Assembly (NCBI GenBank): GCA_014377425.1 | Contig: JACMPQ010000068.1 | Location: 1 to 64,000 of the forward strand | DNA length: 64,000 nt | DNA from: Microbacteriaceae bacterium | GTDB lineage: Bacteria; Actinomycetota; Actinomycetes; Actinomycetales; Microbacteriaceae | Direction of reading: 5' to 3' | Part shown: positions 1 to 9,142 of the stretch, one piece after another | Position numbering within the stretch: position 1 is the first letter of the stretch | How the letters are laid out: the number at the start of each line of letters is the position of its first letter | Translations under genes and position numbers: made by a program | The notes under the pieces: generated by a model | Seen by the model: only the letters and a program-made list of their open reading frames with translations | Databases searched by the model: none | Told to the model about the DNA's origin: nothing

Positions 1-117
1 AATTTTCATACTTTGACCGACGCTTTTGGCCAGAACGGGGAGCTTGGTCGCGCCAAAGAGAAGGACGATAACCGCAAGAATGATCAGCGCGTGCCATCCG
101 GTCAGGTTTGCAAACAT
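1..117 (-). CDS. tatA: Sec-independent translocase TatA, partial
   Basis: The 39 visible residues begin MFANLTGWHALIILAVIVLL, continue with an FGATKLP hinge and then an amphipathic stretch ending LAKSVGQSMKI at the window edge. This is the N-terminal membrane helix, hinge and start of the amphipathic helix of TatA, the pore-forming part of the twin-arginine translocase for folded proteins. The C-terminus lies outside the window. It follows pafB and pafC on the same strand after a gap of 166 bases, the usual actinobacterial arrangement. TatE or TatB is less likely because of the FGATKLP motif. Confidence 0.9.
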   Translation of the reverse strand, partial: MFANLTGWHALIILAVIVLLFGATKLPVLAKSVGQSMKI

Positions 118-283
118 GATTTCAGTCCTTGATCTAGAGGGTGTTCGTTACGCAACAGGTTACTCCCCCGCAACGAAATTGACTGCGAAGGGCCTGTTAC
201 CCACCGCCGAATTTGCCGCTGAGCTAGGCCCTGCACCGGATCCTGGATCGGTCCCCGAATCGGGTGCTGGAGTTGTTTTGGAT

Positions 284-1261
284 TCAGAGCTTGCCGTATT
301 GCTCGAGACCACGGGCAGCCCAGTCGGCGGTCACCTTTCGTGCCTCCGGGGGGTCAATTATGGTGACGAGCCCGGACAGACCGGCAATGAGTCGCTTGAC
401 TGCGTGAAAGTGCGGCACGACAATCTCGGCCGTATTTTGCGCAATCGGAATCGCCGAGGGGGGCGAGGCAAGATAGTCGGCGATCAGCGACATCGCTTGC
501 GGGGCGACGTCCACGCTCACCACAACATCACCAGGAGAACCCTCGAAGAGGGTCTCTGGGAGGGTCACTTCCTCGGGATGAACGCTCCGAGGAAGGGTGC
601 CGAGCTCGGGGTCGGTGATGCGATCGATTCTGAAGGTACGAACGGCTTGACGCGAATGACACCAGCCGCGTAAGTACCAGTCGGAATCCATCGATTCGAC
701 GCGCAACGGGTCAACCTGCCGGTGCTCGCGCTCGCCCTTCGCCGTCACATAGTCGAATTCAATTTGTTGATCGTTTGCCACCGCCGCCCGAATAATGTGA
801 AGCGTGTCTCCCGCGTCAGTTGTCTCAACGGCCACCTGACTCGGCCGACCGGATGCCCCGCGCGCGAGCTTCACCATCAGTGAGTCAACCGCGTTCCGGT
901 CGGCGGCTTCCGGCAGCCCAGAAAGGTACTGCAATCCGGCGATAATGGCGGCGGCCTCCCGTGCCGAAAAGCGTGGCGAGTTGTCAATGGCAACCAGATT
1001 GGTGAATTGAATCTCGTCGTCGTCTTCGAAACGATCCCAGGCAATATCGAAGAGGTCCCCATGCTGGTACTGACTCGTTTCGCCGGGTATTCCGGAAACG
1101 GCAATCAGCCGCACCGCCTCGCGAACCGCCTCAGCCGTCACCGCAAAGTGCTGCGCCGCCTGAGAAACCGTTACCCCATCGTGGTCGGCCAACCACGGAA
1201 CCAAAGCCAGTAAAAATAATAGACGTTCGTTGGCCGGATGTATCGCCCCACGCTTAGCCAC
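284..1261 (-). CDS. pafC: WYL-domain transcriptional regulator PafC
   Basis: About 325 residues: an N-terminal winged-helix region (from AKRGAIHPANERLLFLLALV), a central WYL domain (AVANDQQIEFDYVTAKGE, then DSDWYLRGWCHSRQAVRTFR) and a WCX-type C-terminal domain. PafC pairs with PafB as the activator of the RecA-independent mycobacterial DNA-damage response; the WYL domain is thought to sense single-stranded nucleic acid. I chose the GTG at 1261 because GTGGCTAA overlaps the pafB stop by eight bases and the protein then starts at the conserved AKRG segment. The open frame runs further upstream inside pafB, but that extension is low-complexity and antisense-like. Translational coupling to pafB is likely. 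Confidence 0.9.
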   Translation of the reverse strand: MAKRGAIHPANERLLFLLALVPWLADHDGVTVSQAAQHFAVTAEAVREAVRLIAVSGIPGETSQYQHGDLFDIAWDRFEDDDEIQFTNLVAIDNSPRFSAREAAAIIAGLQYLSGLPEAADRNAVDSLMVKLARGASGRPSQVAVETTDAGDTLHIIRAAVANDQQIEFDYVTAKGEREHRQVDPLRVESMDSDWYLRGWCHSRQAVRTFRIDRITDPELGTLPRSVHPEEVTLPETLFEGSPGDVVVSVDVAPQAMSLIADYLASPPSAIPIAQNTAEIVVPHFHAVKRLIAGLSGLVTIIDPPEARKVTADWAARGLEQYGKL

Positions 1262-2342
1262 GCTGCTCCTCCACGTGCTTCTCCCCCATGTGCTGCTGCA
1301 TAACGGGCTGCTCCTGAACGGGCTGCTCCTGAACGGGCTGCGTCTCGGCACTGTGCGCGTCGACCGTTGCTCGCAGACGGTCGCGGACGGCTCGCTGCAA
1401 AGCAATCGGAGACACCACGTACACCTCGGGACCAAACGCCGCGAGCTCGTCGGCGAGGATGTCGAAGTCGGAGTAGTGCAGCGTGAGTCTGCCGGATGCC
1501 GCGTTCACGGTGTTGCGACGTTGACCGAGGCGAGCGGCGGCATCCGTAAACGGCACCACCGTCACCTCAGCGGTCTGGGACTCCCAGAGCGCGTCAAGCC
1601 TCTGCAGGGCAAGCGTAGATTCGTTTTCCGCTGGCACTACCGTTCCGGGTTCAACGTCGAACACGCTGCTGACAATCCGGCGCAGCAGAAAAGTCTTACG
1701 GGCACCCGAGATCGACTCCGCCGTGTCGACGTACCAACGACCCTGGTGTTGTACGAGCGCCAGCGGCTGCACCTGGCGCACGGTGGCCTCGGTCTGCCCG
1801 GGCTTGAGGTAGGCGAAGCGCACGACACTTCGTTTGTCGAGGGCGTCGGTGAGTGGCGCGAACGCGGCATCCTGCGACCTAAGCCGACTCGCATAGCCCA
1901 GCACCGGTTCTTCAACCGTTTGTCCCATCGAACGCAGCTTCACCATGGACCGCCGAGACTCAGCAGAAAGGGATCCTTCCCTCCAGACCAGCGCGGCCAG
2001 ATTGAGAAGTCCAATCTCGGCTGCGGTGAAAGAAATATCGCCGGGGAGTCGATACCGTAGCGGCGAGATTCGATAGCGCAGGCTCTGATTGTTGCCGGGA
2101 TTTGCTGGATCGTCTACCGTCTCCAGCGGAACACCGAGTTCTCGGATGTCGTCTTTGTCGCGCTCAAAGAGGCGTTCCAAGTTGGCGCTCGCGCCGGAGG
2201 AAGAGAATTTCTGGCGATAGCCCTGAACCGTGGCGAGAATCTCACTCTTGGTGAGACCGTTTTCACTCACCAAGAGCGCCAGAACAAGACTGAAAAGTCT
2301 CTCCTCGACCGCCACTCGCGGCGGTACTTCGGCCTGTGCCAT
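1254..2342 (-). CDS. pafB: WYL-domain transcriptional regulator PafB
   Basis: 362 residues beginning MAQAEVPPRVAVEERLFSLV, with an HTH region (GLTKSEILATVQGYRQ), a WYL domain (SVVRFAYLKPGQTEATVRQV, then RWYVDTAESISGARKTFLL) and a C-terminal WCX-like domain. It is the partner of PafC in DNA-damage-induced transcription. The last 25 or so residues are an unusual Q/E/P-rich tail with the unit PVQEQ repeated, encoded by a 15-bp tandem repeat. This tail is outside the conserved fold and overlaps the pafC start. The gene lies 11 bases after the FKBP gene on the same strand. Confidence 0.9.
   Translation of the reverse strand: MAQAEVPPRVAVEERLFSLVLALLVSENGLTKSEILATVQGYRQKFSSSGASANLERLFERDKDDIRELGVPLETVDDPANPGNNQSLRYRISPLRYRLPGDISFTAAEIGLLNLAALVWREGSLSAESRRSMVKLRSMGQTVEEPVLGYASRLRSQDAAFAPLTDALDKRSVVRFAYLKPGQTEATVRQVQPLALVQHQGRWYVDTAESISGARKTFLLRRIVSSVFDVEPGTVVPAENESTLALQRLDALWESQTAEVTVVPFTDAAARLGQRRNTVNAASGRLTLHYSDFDILADELAAFGPEVYVVSPIALQRAVRDRLRATVDAHSAETQPVQEQPVQEQPVMQQHMGEKHVEEQRG
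1302..1342. repeat. 15-bp tandem repeat in the pafB 3' end
   Basis: The unit AACGGGCTGCTCCTG occurs at 1302-1316 and 1317-1331, with a partial third copy from 1332. Read on the minus strand it encodes the repeated PVQEQ tail of PafB. The unit length is a multiple of three, so the frame is kept. Confidence 0.9.
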
Positions 2343-2353
2343 CCGGATACTCG

Positions 2354-3289
2354 CTACTTGACGGTTCCGAGAATGTCGATGACGTAGATGAGGGTGGCAT
2401 CGGCCGGGGCTGCGCCATCGGCGACGGCCAGTGCCGGCGGAACAATGGCGAGAATTTGCGAACCGATTTCGTGACCGACAAGAGCCCGCTTGACGCCCTC
2501 GGTGACGCTTGATGCCCCGAGGTCGTAAATGGTCGAACCACTGGTCTTCCAGGTGGAGTCAACGACCGCTCGGGTCGACCAGTTGATCGAAGTGACTTTC
2601 GCCACCACGATATCGTTCGCCTGCAGCTTCTTGCCTTCGCCGAGTTTCAATACGGAACTGACGAACTTACCGGGTGCGGCAGAGTGCGGGATCGTCACGC
2701 CAGGGGTGCCATCAGGCGCGATGACAACGGTTGGTAACCCAGCAACCGGAGCTTGGTCGGCACCGTCGGCGCGCGACTTGAAGGCCCGCAAAATATCAAC
2801 GACATAAACGATCGAGTCCCTACCGGGCGTTTGGCCGGCCGTGGCGTTGTCTTTGGCTGAGGCGACAATTGCCACTCTCGAGCCAACCAGAGCACAGGCT
2901 AATCCGCGACTGAGGGCGGGGAGGGTCTTATCCCCCACGGTGAATAGGCTTCCGCCATTTTTGGTGTAGCCCGTCTTCTGTAGCTCAGAGCCGTCGGTTC
3001 CATTGAGCACCGTGGCCTCAAGGATCACCGGCTGGCCGGTCTGCACGGGAGAGCCCAAACCGTCGGTGAGGGCTGTGCGTTCCAACGTCGTGGTGATCAG
3101 CGGGGTTGGGAAGCTCACCTTCGGAGCCGAGCCAACGGAACCCGGGGCCGAGATAATCGATGACGCGTGCCCACCGACCGGCGCGGCAGCGCAGTTCTCG
3201 CTTTGGGCGTCATCCGAACCGGCTGGGCTGCAGGCGGTAAGAGCGACTAGGGCCGCTGCCGCTACTGCCAGAACGGAAAATTTGCGCAC
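2354..3289 (-). CDS. FKBP-type peptidyl-prolyl isomerase, lipoprotein
   Basis: 311 residues starting from a GTG. A lipoprotein signal ends in LTAC with Cys20 as the lipidation site, followed by a Ser/Asp-rich spacer. Two FKBP-like halves follow, roughly residues 75-170 and 200-311; the second ends in the typical GSQILAIVPPALA and LIYVIDILGTVK strands. FKBPs catalyse cis-trans isomerisation of prolyl bonds; this one would act on exported proteins at the outer face of the membrane. The first half lacks a clear set of active-site aromatic residues and may be a chaperone-like module. It is a near neighbour of pafBC, as in other Actinobacteria. Confidence 0.85.
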   Translation of the reverse strand: MRKFSVLAVAAAALVALTACSPAGSDDAQSENCAAAPVGGHASSIISAPGSVGSAPKVSFPTPLITTTLERTALTDGLGSPVQTGQPVILEATVLNGTDGSELQKTGYTKNGGSLFTVGDKTLPALSRGLACALVGSRVAIVASAKDNATAGQTPGRDSIVYVVDILRAFKSRADGADQAPVAGLPTVVIAPDGTPGVTIPHSAAPGKFVSSVLKLGEGKKLQANDIVVAKVTSINWSTRAVVDSTWKTSGSTIYDLGASSVTEGVKRALVGHEIGSQILAIVPPALAVADGAAPADATLIYVIDILGTVK

Positions 3290-3335
3290 GAAAAACTCAT
3301 TTCATCTAAAGCGGCGACGCCGCGGCTGGTTAATT

Positions 3336-4424
3336 CTAGGTGGCTGGCGTGTCGCCGCCGGCCCCTGCCTCCGCGTTCGCCGCCGTGTTCGCCTCGGCGT
3401 CTGCCTCAGCGTCTGCCTCGGCGGCAGCATCGGCGTTCGCCTCTGCAGCAATGGCGCGATCTGCCGCGGTTTCGGCAGCGCGGGCAGCTTTTCGCAGGCG
3501 CTTATCCGACGCCGAGCGTTCCCCGAGCGAACCGGGAGTCCACGCCTCAACGTCCTCGTCACTGAAATCAGTCTTTGACGCACGGCGTTTGAGCTGCGGC
3601 AGGATCGCTCCGGGAGCCAAGCGTCGGGCAGTGAGCAGGAACCCGGTATGGGCGATCATCCGGTGGTCTGGGCGCACGGCCAAGCCTTCCACGTGCCAGC
3701 CGCGCACCATGGTTTCGGAGGAATCCGGATCGGTGAACAGCCCGGTGCGGCGGATAGCCTCAGCGACGCGCGACAGCTGAGTGACGGTGGCGATGTAGCA
3801 AATCAAGAGCCCGCCGGGAGTCAGCACGCTTGCGACATCCTCGATGCACTCCCAGGGCGCGAGCATGTCGAGAACGACCCGGTCAACGCTACCGGCCGGT
3901 GCCACGCCCGGCAGAGCCTCGACCAGATCCCCGATTGTGACGGTCCAGTTGCTCGGTTCTGCGCCCAAAAAGCTCGTGACATTGCCGCGGGCGACCCGAG
4001 CGAACTCTTCGCGCCGTTCGAATGAGTGCAATTGGCCGTCCGGGCCAATCGCTCGCAACAGCCAGAGGCTCAGTGCTCCGGAGCCGACGCCGGCTTCCAC
4101 GACGGTAGCTCCGGGGAAGATGTCGGCGAAGGCGAGGATCTGCGCGGCATCTTTGGGATAGATGATGGCGGCACCCCTCGGCATCGACATCACGAAATCG
4201 GTGAGCAACGGACGCAGGGCCAGGTAGTCATCGCCGGTGGTTCCGGTTACCACCGAGGCATCCGGTTGTCCGATGATGACGTCGTGCTCAATTCCCCCGC
4301 GGTGGGTATGGAAGATGGCGCCGGCTTCGAGCGAAATGGTATTGAGACGTCCCTTGGGGCCGGTCAACTGCACCTTGTCTCCGACATGGAAAGGACCGCT
4401 CTGGCGGCGTACGGCGTCAGACAT
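3336..4424 (-). CDS. trmI: tRNA (adenine-N1-)-methyltransferase TrmI
   Basis: 362 residues starting MSDAVRRQSGPFHVGDKVQL. It has the TrmI N-terminal barrel followed by a Rossmann methyltransferase with the SAM motif VVEAGVGSGALSLWLLRAIG and the VVLDMLAPWE motif. The enzyme makes m1A58 in the tRNA T-loop. The ATG at 4424 overlaps the stop of the preceding HAD gene (ATGTCTGA), and an AGAGG lies eight bases upstream; another ATG nine bases upstream has poor spacing. The C-terminal 35 residues are an Ala/Glu/Asp/Asn-rich tail (repeats of AEAD) encoded by 12-bp tandem repeats and are outside the conserved domain. Confidence 0.9.
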   Translation of the reverse strand: MSDAVRRQSGPFHVGDKVQLTGPKGRLNTISLEAGAIFHTHRGGIEHDVIIGQPDASVVTGTTGDDYLALRPLLTDFVMSMPRGAAIIYPKDAAQILAFADIFPGATVVEAGVGSGALSLWLLRAIGPDGQLHSFERREEFARVARGNVTSFLGAEPSNWTVTIGDLVEALPGVAPAGSVDRVVLDMLAPWECIEDVASVLTPGGLLICYIATVTQLSRVAEAIRRTGLFTDPDSSETMVRGWHVEGLAVRPDHRMIAHTGFLLTARRLAPGAILPQLKRRASKTDFSDEDVEAWTPGSLGERSASDKRLRKAARAAETAADRAIAAEANADAAAEADAEADAEANTAANAEAGAGGDTPAT

Positions 4425-5160
4425 GGGAAGCATCCTCTGAGATCGATGGTGCGGGTGGTGCGTGAATGGCATGGGGTGAGTCTGCAGTTTGTTCGACGAA
4501 GAGCGTGAGCAGGTCGGCGAGCGTTTTGCCATCGAGCGACTCCCAGAGGGTGTGGCTCGAAGCTGGGGCGAGAACCGCGTGCAGCGGAATGCCGATGGAT
4601 ACCGCACCCGAGGCGACTGCGGAGCGGAGTCCGGGCACCGAATCTTCCAGCGCGATGCACTGTGAAATATCGACCCCAAGCGTGCGGGCGGCCAAAAGAT
4701 ACGGTTCCGGGTCTGGCTTGGCACGGCTGACATCATCGCCGCCGATGATGAGGTCGAACGCGGCAAAACCGATGGCTTCGACAATTTTCGCGGCCATTCG
4801 ATGCTCCGACATCGTGACCAGAGCCGTGGAAATGCCGGCCTCGCGGAGCTCGGCAAGGAGCTCACGGGCCCCGGGTCGCCACGGAACAGACGTTTCCACC
4901 TGCTGCATCACGCGGTCGGTCATCCAGTCGATGATCTCTCGGGTAGTCAGCGTTACCCCGTGGGATTTGAAAATCTCGGCGGCCTCGACCAACCCCATCC
5001 CCACCACGGCAAGAGCATCTTGTGGGCTCCAGCGGCCGCCGTGCGCCTCGATGAGCTCGGTTTCTGCAGCCATCCAGTAGCCCTCGGTATCTACGAGGGT
5101 GCCATCCATGTCCCACAGAACGGCTGAGGGCAAACGCGAGGACAACACGGATTTAGTCAC
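4417..5160 (-). CDS. HAD-superfamily hydrolase, phosphatase-like
   Basis: 247 residues from a GTG start. It has HAD motif I (LWDMDGTLVDTE), a helical cap, motif II (STALVTMSEH), the lysine of motif III in SRAKPDPEPYL, and motif IV (CIALEDSVPGLRSA). This is the beta-phosphoglucomutase/phosphoglycolate phosphatase-like branch; the substrate cannot be told from sequence. It overlaps trmI by eight bases and is probably co-transcribed with it. Actinobacterial genomes often place such a gene between a PAC2 gene and the trmI/proteasome-associated region. Confidence 0.88.
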   Translation of the reverse strand: MTKSVLSSRLPSAVLWDMDGTLVDTEGYWMAAETELIEAHGGRWSPQDALAVVGMGLVEAAEIFKSHGVTLTTREIIDWMTDRVMQQVETSVPWRPGARELLAELREAGISTALVTMSEHRMAAKIVEAIGFAAFDLIIGGDDVSRAKPDPEPYLLAARTLGVDISQCIALEDSVPGLRSAVASGAVSIGIPLHAVLAPASSHTLWESLDGKTLADLLTLFVEQTADSPHAIHAPPAPSISEDASHV

Positions 5161-5299
5161 GGTGTCCCATCGTACCGGGGTACATCTCGCCGCCCAGCGT
5201 CGAAAGCTAGCCCCGTGAATTCGGTGCGGTGCCCGTGCGCTCTATTCTTGGGGAAGGTAAGTGCCGGGCCAGCAGGGGTCGGCCGGTGGAGGTAAATCT

Positions 5300-6340
5300 A
5301 TGGCTCACGCGTCGCGACTGCTGAGCGGACGACTTCTCGTCGTCGCGTTTGAAGGCTGGAACGACGCTGGCGAGGCGGCAAGCGGGGCGGTACGAACGCT
5401 GAAGGACTTGCTCGATCTCTATCCGATTGCCGAAGTCGAATCGGAGGACTACTTCGACTATCAATTTAATCGCCCATCGATCACCATGGATGAATCAGGC
5501 AACCGCCTGCTCGTGTGGCCCAACGTCACCATTTTTGGGCCGACTTCGGTGCTCGGAGCGGGAAAACTTCAACCGACCTCTCCAACGGAAACCTCCGCGG
5601 GGACATCCGTCGCCATTGCGGAGGATGCCACCGTCCCCGCTCCTGACGGCGGGAGTGTCGGCATCGCTGAAGATGCCGAAATGTCGATGAGTGGCGCTAA
5701 CGAATCCAACATTTACCTTTTGCTCGGGACCGAACCGTCACGCGGCTGGAAAACCTTCACCGGCGAAATTCTCGATACGGTTCGAGAAACGGGTGTCACC
5801 GGAATCGTCATGCTTGGCGCGATGCTCGCCGACGTTCCGCACACGCGGCCGATCTCGGTATTTATCAGCTCGGAAAATGCGGCCGTGCGCAAAGAGCTGA
5901 GCATCGAGCGCAGCAGCTACGAAGGCCCGGTAGGCATCCTCTCGGTGCTCGGTGAGGCCGCTGAAAAAGCCGGGATTCCCACGGTTTCGATTTGGGCATC
6001 CGTTCCGCACTACGTCCACAACGCGCCTTCGCCGAAAGCCACTCTTGCCCTCATCGACAAGCTTGAAGAAATCATCGACGTCGTGATTCCGCGTGGTTCG
6101 CTGGTTGACGACGCAGCTACCTGGGAGAGTGGGATTGACGCGCTCGCCAGCGAAGATGATGACATGTCGACCTACATCGAGCAGTTGGAGCAGGCGCGAG
6201 ACACGGTGGACTCCCCTGAAGCCAGCGGCGAAGCCATCGCCCACGAATTCGAGAAATACCTTCGTCGTGGGGGCGATGACAAGCCGGATGCTGCGACCTC
6301 CGGGTCTGGCGAAGACCCATGGCGGCCGAAGAGCGACTGA
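5300..6340 (+). CDS. PAC2 family protein
   Basis: 346 residues. The start at 5300 has a strong GGAGGT at 5288-5293 and gives MAHASRLLSGRLLVVAFEGW, a typical PAC2 beginning (WNDAGEAASGA). PAC2 proteins resemble eukaryotic proteasome-assembly chaperones; their bacterial role is not established. An insertion of about 45 residues rich in Thr, Ser, Ala, Glu and Pro lies between VTIFGPTSVLGAGK and NIYLLLGTEPSRGWK, where related proteins are nearly contiguous. The C-terminus is acidic and low-complexity. The gene diverges from the HAD gene. Confidence 0.85.
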   Translation: MAHASRLLSGRLLVVAFEGWNDAGEAASGAVRTLKDLLDLYPIAEVESEDYFDYQFNRPSITMDESGNRLLVWPNVTIFGPTSVLGAGKLQPTSPTETSAGTSVAIAEDATVPAPDGGSVGIAEDAEMSMSGANESNIYLLLGTEPSRGWKTFTGEILDTVRETGVTGIVMLGAMLADVPHTRPISVFISSENAAVRKELSIERSSYEGPVGILSVLGEAAEKAGIPTVSIWASVPHYVHNAPSPKATLALIDKLEEIIDVVIPRGSLVDDAATWESGIDALASEDDDMSTYIEQLEQARDTVDSPEASGEAIAHEFEKYLRRGGDDKPDAATSGSGEDPWRPKSD

Positions 6341-6397
6341 CGCGAGGGCTTGACACGAGGGTTTGAGTCGGGCGCTTGATGACGGCACCGACTGCCT

Positions 6398-7735
6398 TTA
6401 GCCGCGACCCTCGGAAAGCTCCAACCGCGGGTACAGCACCGCGAACGCCTCATCTAGTCCGCGGGAGAGGGCCGGTTGTACGTGCCCGCCGTTGGGTACT
6501 TCGTAGTAGGTCACCGTCATCCCGGCGGCCTGTGCTGCGGCGCTGACCCGTTTGATTCCGGGCTTGAAGATGCCGTCGTCAGAGCCCACTGTGAAGACCC
6601 CCCAGGTGTCTGGCAATGGTCGAACGGCGAGTAACGACGCCGGATGCTGCGCCGCATAGGCAGCCTTGTTGCCCCCAAAAATGGTTTTTAACACCGAGGC
6701 ATGACGGTCGGCGCCGGGAAACTCCTCGCCGGACACGTCGACCACGTTGGACCAGATGGCGGGGTACTTTGCGATCAGGGAGACCGCGCATTGACCACCG
6801 TTGGAGTAGCCGGCGATCGTCCACTTTCGGTGGTCTGTCGTGATGTTGAGGTTAGCCACCGCCCAATTAACGACGTCTTGGGTGATATAGGTTTCTGCGT
6901 TTCCGTGAGCTTTTGTGTCGAGGCAGAGCGTGTCGATGGTTGGGTCGCCGAGTTGGTCGGCGACGATGACGATTGGTGCCAATCCGTTGTGTCGAGCCGC
7001 ATAGGCGTTCATGGTGGACGCCACAATGTCGGGGTCGGGATTACCCGGCTGACCCATCAGCATGATCACGAAGGGAAGCTTGGGTCCGTAGGGGATGACC
7101 GCTGCCGGTGGCAAGTAGATTCCGGCCTTTCGGGCAACAAAACCGGAGATGGTGCCCGGAATCAGTTGACTTCCGGTGGTACCTATCGCGGGCATATTGT
7201 GCGGGGGCCGCCAAGTTTTCCACAGCGGTCCGGCTGGGGTTGTGGGAACGATGACCGGGGAATTACTCGGAACCGGCGTTACCGGTTCGAGAGCGATCTG
7301 CGTCTGGGTATCGATCCCCAGGAATAGGCCGAGTGTGCGGTTTATGCCGAAAGAGGCATTAACTGCCAGCGTCGCAGCCACGCCAAAAAGCACAATCGAT
7401 GCCACCGCAATGGTTTTGCGGGTCCGCGTTGCACTGAAGAGGTTGGTTACCGCCAGACCGATCCCCGCCCCGAGGGCACCCAGCCACAGCGCGGTGGCCG
7501 TTCCCGGGGAGATCCCAAAGGCGTTGATGATACCCACCACCACCAGCCAAGTGATGGACGCGGCCAAAATTCCAGCAGCGATACCGATGGCACTGACGGT
7601 GAGACGTTGGCGCATCGTGCGGCGAAGCGTCTCGGGTCGCCAAAAAAGATAAACAACCGCGACCGCAGCCAGAAATAGCGGAATGACCAACACCGGCCCC
7701 TCGGTGATGACGGTCTTCAGTACGTCATTCCACAC
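6398..7735 (-). CDS. Membrane-anchored alpha/beta-hydrolase (esterase D/antigen 85-like)
   Basis: 445 residues. The N-terminal 130 residues hold about four hydrophobic segments (near 13-31, 47-70, 83-100 and 107-126). A Pro/Thr-rich linker leads to an extracytoplasmic alpha/beta-hydrolase domain with nucleophile motif GYSNGG (Ser311), followed by VDVSGEEFPG and a candidate catalytic His in PNGGHVQPAL. The family includes mycolyltransferase-like and S-formylglutathione hydrolase-like esterases; here the substrate is unknown. It lies between the PAC2 gene and mshC, which are often close neighbours in Actinobacteria. Confidence 0.8.
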   Translation of the reverse strand: MWNDVLKTVITEGPVLVIPLFLAAVAVVYLFWRPETLRRTMRQRLTVSAIGIAAGILAASITWLVVVGIINAFGISPGTATALWLGALGAGIGLAVTNLFSATRTRKTIAVASIVLFGVAATLAVNASFGINRTLGLFLGIDTQTQIALEPVTPVPSNSPVIVPTTPAGPLWKTWRPPHNMPAIGTTGSQLIPGTISGFVARKAGIYLPPAAVIPYGPKLPFVIMLMGQPGNPDPDIVASTMNAYAARHNGLAPIVIVADQLGDPTIDTLCLDTKAHGNAETYITQDVVNWAVANLNITTDHRKWTIAGYSNGGQCAVSLIAKYPAIWSNVVDVSGEEFPGADRHASVLKTIFGGNKAAYAAQHPASLLAVRPLPDTWGVFTVGSDDGIFKPGIKRVSAAAQAAGMTVTYYEVPNGGHVQPALSRGLDEAFAVLYPRLELSEGRG

Positions 7736-7835
7736 GAAACTTCCTCACTTCCCCCACTTTCAGTATGGTCCACCGCCATACCCAAACGACACCGACCCCC
7801 AGTACCAGCTCCCGGCGGGGGGTTTGCGCCCCTAA

Positions 7836-9113
7836 TCAAGGTCTTGTTAGGTCGATGCCCAGGAGCGCCCAAACGGCCTTGCTGTCGGCCGCGGTAAGTG
7901 AACCGCCGGAAGCCAGCGCCGAGCCAACGGCATCGTCGACGAGTGCAATCGCGGCCGGCGTGTTGAGATCATTCGCCAGAGCCTCTCGAAGCTGACCGAG
8001 CAGCGGGTGGCCCCGCCCAACCTCGTCGCCGGCGGAGCCCGCCGACATTGACGCGCCTAGCCAGCGCTCGAGTCGTGCGGTGGCCTTCGGCAGGGCGTCA
8101 TCCGTCCACTCCCAGTTGGAGCGATAGTGGTTTGCCAACAAGGCGAGACGAATCGCGCGCGGGTCAGCACCGTTTGCAACCAGACGAGAAACCAGAACGA
8201 GATTACCGAGCGACTTGCTCATCTTTTCGCCCTGATAGGCCACCATGCCTGCGTGGGCGAAGATCTTGGCGAACGGCTCCCCGCTGAGGGCCGAGGCGTG
8301 GGCAGCGCTGAACTCATGATGCGGGAAGAGGAGGTCTGATCCCCCACCCTGAACGGTGATGGAGGTTCCGAGGCGGTTGACCGCAATTACCGAACACTCA
8401 ATGTGCCAGCCGGGGCGGCCGAGCCCGAGCACGGTATCCCAGGCGGGTTCGTTTGATCGAGCTGCACGCCACAGCAGCGGATCCAGGGCATCCCGCTTTC
8501 CGAAACGTTCCGGGTCGCCTCCCCGCTGCGCCGAAAGCTCAAGCATTGTGGGGCGATCCAGGTTTGACTCAAGTCCTAGGTGCCAGATTGTGGACTCAGC
8601 AGCTGCCACCGAGTCGAAATAGAGGTCGGGCTGTTCGTCAATCGAATCGGGTGCCGGCACCTCATAGGCAAGTCCGATCGCCAAGAGAGAATCGACAGCA
8701 GCCGCGACCTCCGGAATCACCGCCGTCACCGGTACGTAGTGGTCCGGCGGGATGATCGACAGCAACTCCATATCGGAGCGGAAGAGGTCGGTCTGGGTGG
8801 AGGCGAGAACCCGCCAATCAATGCCGGTGGCCGAAGCGCGCTCGAGCAGCGGATCGTCGATATCGGTGGTGTTCTGCACGAAGGTGACGGTGTACCCGCT
8901 GTCAAGCCAGCATCTAATAAGGGTGTCAAAGGCAAGATAAGTGAACGCATGCCCGAGGTGGGTTGCGTCGTAGGGGGTAATTCCGCAGACATAGATCGTT
9001 GCAGAACCCGCGGTTTCGGCCGAGATCAACTGCCTGGTCGACGTGTCAAATACCCGAGGAGCGGGGGCGAGGGAGCTCAGGCGGGGAACCTGCGGTCGGT
9101 TCCACGATTTCAC
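7836..9113 (-). CDS. mshC: Cysteine:glucosaminyl-inositol ligase MshC
   Basis: 425 residues, a class I cysteinyl-tRNA-synthetase-like fold. The zinc/cysteine-binding Cys43 is in YVCGITPYDA, the HIGH-like motif is THLGHA (51-56), and GEKMSKSLGNLV is the KMSKS loop. MshC joins cysteine to GlcN-inositol in mycothiol synthesis, and is distinguished from CysS by its shorter C-terminus and the CGITPYDATHLGHA signature. Presence of this gene indicates mycothiol as the major thiol. It follows uppP on the same strand, with a 177-base gap that contains a 14-bp tandem repeat. Confidence 0.93.
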   Translation of the reverse strand: MKSWNRPQVPRLSSLAPAPRVFDTSTRQLISAETAGSATIYVCGITPYDATHLGHAFTYLAFDTLIRCWLDSGYTVTFVQNTTDIDDPLLERASATGIDWRVLASTQTDLFRSDMELLSIIPPDHYVPVTAVIPEVAAAVDSLLAIGLAYEVPAPDSIDEQPDLYFDSVAAAESTIWHLGLESNLDRPTMLELSAQRGGDPERFGKRDALDPLLWRAARSNEPAWDTVLGLGRPGWHIECSVIAVNRLGTSITVQGGGSDLLFPHHEFSAAHASALSGEPFAKIFAHAGMVAYQGEKMSKSLGNLVLVSRLVANGADPRAIRLALLANHYRSNWEWTDDALPKATARLERWLGASMSAGSAGDEVGRGHPLLGQLREALANDLNTPAAIALVDDAVGSALASGGSLTAADSKAVWALLGIDLTRP

Positions 9114-9142
9114 ATCCCCAGACTAGGTGCAGCGAACGTCCC

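Noticed and set aside
3340-3780. Ala/Ser-rich plus-strand frame opposite trmI
   Set aside because: Simple antisense of the AEAD repeat tail and the methyltransferase; no independent signals.
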